DNA from: Karalla daura
Lineage: Eukaryota > Chordata > Actinopteri > Chaetodontiformes > Leiognathidae
Assembly (NCBI GenBank): GCA_029224185.1
Contig: CM055193.1
Location: forward strand, 25,096,062 to 25,160,061
Direction: 5' to 3'
Length of the DNA: 64,000 nt
The position numbers were made by a program, and so were the translations under genes. The notes beneath the pieces were generated by a model. It was not told where the DNA came from. It was given only the letters and a program-made list of their open reading frames with translations, and made no database searches. This document shows, one piece after another, positions 60,973-64,000 of this stretch (position 1 is the first letter of the stretch; each line of letters opens with the position of its first letter).

Positions 60973-61849
60973 GCACTAGCCAGAGCTCAACTTGCTAAGC
61001 TCATAGAGAATGAGATGAAGCTTCCCATTCAATTTACTGTGCTGTTGTCCGACTCCATCACCGCATTGGAGTGCGGTGCTTGTTGGAACCCGAGTCTCTG
61101 AGACCCAAGAACTCACTGACCGACAGGCCTGGCGATACATTGACAGGGGAAAATCACTGCTGATGCTGCTCACTGCTTGAGCTAGCAGGACCTGGTCGCT
61201 GGAGTCAAGGACCCCCATTCCTGAAACAGAGTGCAGAGCACTGGCCAAAGAAACCTGAGCAAACATCAACTGTGAGCTCATCCGAATTGATGGGTATTAC
61301 TTTCTGCTGCTTCACAGCCATGGAGCCAAACGATGACATCCCTGATGCTACCCAGTATAGTTCATGGAAAGAACTGGTGGAAGCAATGTGACAGGCTCAT
61401 AGGGTTGCAACCCCAGCTCCGACAACCTCAGACCCCAAGAAGTCGCCGCCCTTAAAGCAAAGAAACCTGCATCAAATCACAGCCATTTGCTCAGCCTTGC
61501 TCCAGAGTGGGATGATGCAATGGGCCTCATCCGTGTGGGAGGGAGGTTACGCAGACTGAATCTAAGCATCGGAGAAATTCGCCTAATTGTGCTTGACCCA
61601 AGGCATCAAGTGGTAAAACTCGACCAAAGACATGGATCAACATCTATTACACCCAGGCACGTAACGAGTCTATGCTGAATTACGGAGGCAGTATTGGATC
61701 TTACGTGGATGACAGGCAATCCGACACCTCCAACTCACCTGCTCCACTTGTCAGCAGGACGGAGAAGCGCTGGGGTGTGATCTTCAAGTGCGGCAGCACT
61801 TTGGTCGCGCTGCTTTGCCTGAAAGACTTGTTAAGGCCGGCACAAGCTT

Positions 61850-62395
61850 CTGCGACCACTCAGCTCGCCGCCATTCTTCCGAGCTCTGTAATGTTCTTGG
61901 CCACCACAAGGAGGCGCACCAATCTACACACAGGCCTTTCCTGCCCCCCGGAGTACACGAAGAAGAACGAGACGTGAACAACTCTGATCCTAGTATTTAG
62001 GCGACGTGTGTTGCCACCTGTCGCGGTTTTCACGGACTGTCCCGGGAAAAAAAAACATTCAATTCTCTCAGGACACTGAATGTCCCGGAAGAATCGTCCC
62101 TGAATATTTGTATCTCTGTATATTTGTCTGTATGTTATGTACGCAGATGTGTCGCTAAATACAGCGCTCAGATGCCACCGCTAGGTCTGTGCGTGCGGAT
62201 GACCCACTGTCAATGTGTGTGTGTGTGCGACACAGGTGACAACTCTATCGGCGACACAAACGCTCCTCCTGCCCTAGCGTCTGTGCTGTCTCACGCCGTG
62301 TGTTTGCACAGTGGAAACCGTCTTTGTACTCTCTCAGGGCTGTATTATAGAGGCGGGTGAAGCGCCAGACTTCCTTACCATGAGAGGGGGAGGTC
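61850..62395 (-). mobile_element. MADF-family DNA transposon fragment (copy 3)
   Basis: On the minus strand the frame reads EVWRFTRLYNTALREYKD and AQTLGQEERLCRR, a partial MADF domain close to that at 21499. It is followed by the conserved stretch shared with 37556-37990. It cuts into the env-like sequence on its right (junction near 62395) and into BEL pol on its left. Confidence 0.65.
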
Positions 62396-62862
62396 AAACT
62401 TCCGCAAGCAAAACCAATATGATCTACCCTAGACTTGTTCTGTACATATGTCAGAGATGGTGTCCAATGTGAGCGTTGTATGAAAACCCTATGTTCCTCA
62501 CTCCCATCTACACAAATCTCATGAAGCATATTGGAGCCACATAAATACACATTGTATCCCTGCCGTGAAGCCGGAGAGCTTCCACACGCTATGCCAGTGT
62601 CGCAAAGGTCGAATTGGAATGTAACATTCATTCCCATGGCATATTGTTGCTCATAACCACACCCCCAGTCCTTCAAACATGGATCTACAGCCGGCACAAT
62701 GGCTGATCGCCGAGTTTGGTTAGAGGAGGGGGTCATATGCATCCGAGAATGACTGGTCGTATGGGTGCGAGCACGGAATTCCGTATCTTGCGTCAGGGCC
62801 AGATTCAACAGAACTGTCTCTCTAGGGTGTGCCTCAATACAGAGCATTACAACAGAAACCAA
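62395..62862 (-). pseudogene. Env-like fragment of an endogenous retrovirus
   Basis: A minus-strand frame carries a cysteine-rich pattern with CLKDWGCGYEQQ, VTFQFDLCDTG and GYNVYLCG, resembling the surface part of fish retroviral envelope proteins. It is cut short by the MADF-family element. It follows pol in the expected order. It is an old, incomplete copy. Confidence 0.45.
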
Positions 62863-63014
62863 TCCTCAAAGGGAGCTTTACCACACATCCTGACATGCAC
62901 TTAACAACTGATTATACAACTGATTCAATAATAAAAGTAACCAAAGCAAAATGTTGTTCTGGAGCACTTATCTTAACCTTATATCCTCTTAGTGAGAGAC
63001 AGCTAACGACTCTA

Positions 63015-64000
63015 CTATGAAGGACTTGCAGCTCTCTCACCTCTTAGTTCAACAGAAGCGAACCCCGTAATAGAATTCACTGAACTCCTGATAGACATCA
63101 AAGCTATGGGCAGGGCATCCACCCAGTTAAGCCCTGTTTGTGCACACACTTTTCCAATCTTCCCTTTTATGATCTGATTCATTCGTTCCACTTTACCCTG
63201 GGATTGAGGATGGCAGACTGGGCCAAATGAGTGTTTAAGACCCAATGCTGTCTCAAAACTTTGTAGATCCTTATTTTTGAAGTGTGTGCCATTATCTGAC
63301 CTGATCCTTTTAGGAAACCCATGCATTGGAATGTACTGATTGACAAGAAATTTGATCACCGTTTTCGCATCCTCCTTCCTTGCAGGTATTGCCTCTGGCC
63401 ACCCAGTGTATGCGTCCACTGCTACCAGAAGATACCTGTATCCATTCACTCTTTGTACCATATCAGTGTAATCAATGATTACCTCCTGACCTGGCAATCT
63501 TGGCAGAGGGAATTTGCCCTCATGCGGCTTCACTGTCGGTCTGACATTAAACTTTGTACACTTCACATCTGTGGTTATACTGCTCAATCATTGCTGGCAA
63601 AAATGGATCCCACCAATGTTTCAAATGCCTCTGCATCTGTGGTTTCCCACAGTGTGTTAGCCCGTGTGCTTCTTCTAGCAACGAGGACAACAACTTGGGA
63701 GGTAGGGCAGGTCTACCATCCGGTGAACTCTCCTTTCTTTCCACATTGCATGTTCCTGTGGAGAAGCGGAGAAGTGGAGAAGCCCCTTGCATTTGATCAC
63801 TGCAACCTCAGCTTCATCAGCGCTTCAGCCAATCGTCTGATGTCCTTCTCATGCTTTATTGGAGTTTTGGCTGCTGTCATGAATCCTGATCTTTTCCACT
63901 GACTCAATTCCATCTATATTGCTCCTACCACATAGGCTGAGTCTGTGTAAATGTCCACTCGCTTTCCTTCTGCCCATTCCAATGCTGCTATCATTGCCTG
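63015..64000 (-). pseudogene. Endogenous retrovirus pol fragment (RNase H and integrase), runs off the right edge
   Basis: Reading leftwards from 64000, an RNase H end carries the catalytic motif IYTDSAYV and is then closed by stops. The integrase zinc-binding region shows the two His of HGLTH, and a frameshift falls between the two Cys of the motif (about 63560-63580). The catalytic core has Asp in IDYTDM, Asp in SDNGTHF and Glu in GKVERMN. The second Asp and the Glu are spaced 35 residues apart, as in active integrases. Because of the stops and the frameshift this copy is defective. Confidence 0.85.

Larger units (their letters stand above)
57657..61780 (+). pseudogene. BEL/Pao retrotransposon pol remains, interrupted by two insertions
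   Basis: Three plus-strand blocks belong to one pol. Block 1 (57657-57873) has DIRAMFHQIHLLPEDR and LPFGTTSSPCCAIFTLQ, the BEL reverse transcriptase. Block 2 (58862-59606) has QSFYVDNCLES (with the catalytic Tyr-Val-Asp), LASQYDPLGFMKPFTTHAK and HILCDASEQAYGAVAYL. Block 3 (60973-61780) has ALARAQLAKLI and, near its end, LDPRHQVVKL and RRQYWILRG, the start of the integrase region. Stops and frameshifts are common. Confidence 0.8.

Noticed and set aside
61850..62395. A solo or 3' LTR of the adjacent retrovirus
   Set aside because: The repeat contains a partial MADF domain and occurs elsewhere without retroviral sequence; it has no TG...CA boundary that I could define.

Overview
The window is vertebrate nuclear DNA, almost certainly from a teleost fish. 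It holds five intron-bearing genes with canonical GT-AG splice sites whose products match well-known vertebrate proteins. The DNA between their exons is crowded with fish-type transposon remains and microsatellites. There is no sign of prokaryotic organisation (no operons, CRISPR arrays or bacterial RNAs). I cannot name the species.

Layout, left to right. (1) Positions 1-15944, minus strand: the 5' five coding exons of rtel1, a DNA helicase. The gene runs off the left edge. Its 10.7-kb first intron holds a broken hAT transposase, a perfect 1468-bp AGAT array, a LINE 3' end, an integrase relic and several MITEs. (2) 15945-17866: the divergent rtel1/tbc1d25 promoter interval, invaded by a 1.39-kb transposon with an intact 8-bp target duplication. 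(3) 17867-27396, plus: tbc1d25 in seven coding exons, a Rab GTPase-activating protein of the autophagy pathway. (4) 27397-32858: intergenic DNA with further copies of the same transposon family. (5) 32859-36743, plus: ndufb11 (mitochondrial complex I). (6) 36744-43436: repeat-rich intergenic DNA. (7) 43437-45371, plus: rpl22 (ribosomal protein eL22), tail to tail with (8) rcc2 (46776-53035, minus, twelve coding exons). (9) 53.1-64.0 kb: a retroelement graveyard with a degenerate integrase, a Harbinger-like element nested in a BEL/Pao pol, a second BEL/Pao element nested in the same pol, a MADF-containing DNA transposon and a broken endogenous retrovirus.

The five genes are unrelated housekeeping genes. 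The signals that stand out lie between them. One TIR transposon family (CA-type ends, 8-bp TSD; P-superfamily-like by inference) sits next to three gene starts. A set of near-perfect short-loop palindromes is scattered through non-coding DNA. At the right end the mobile elements are nested in an order that can be read from the target duplications. I found no wholly new coding system. Reported exon limits were checked by reading-frame continuity across each junction, not by transcripts.
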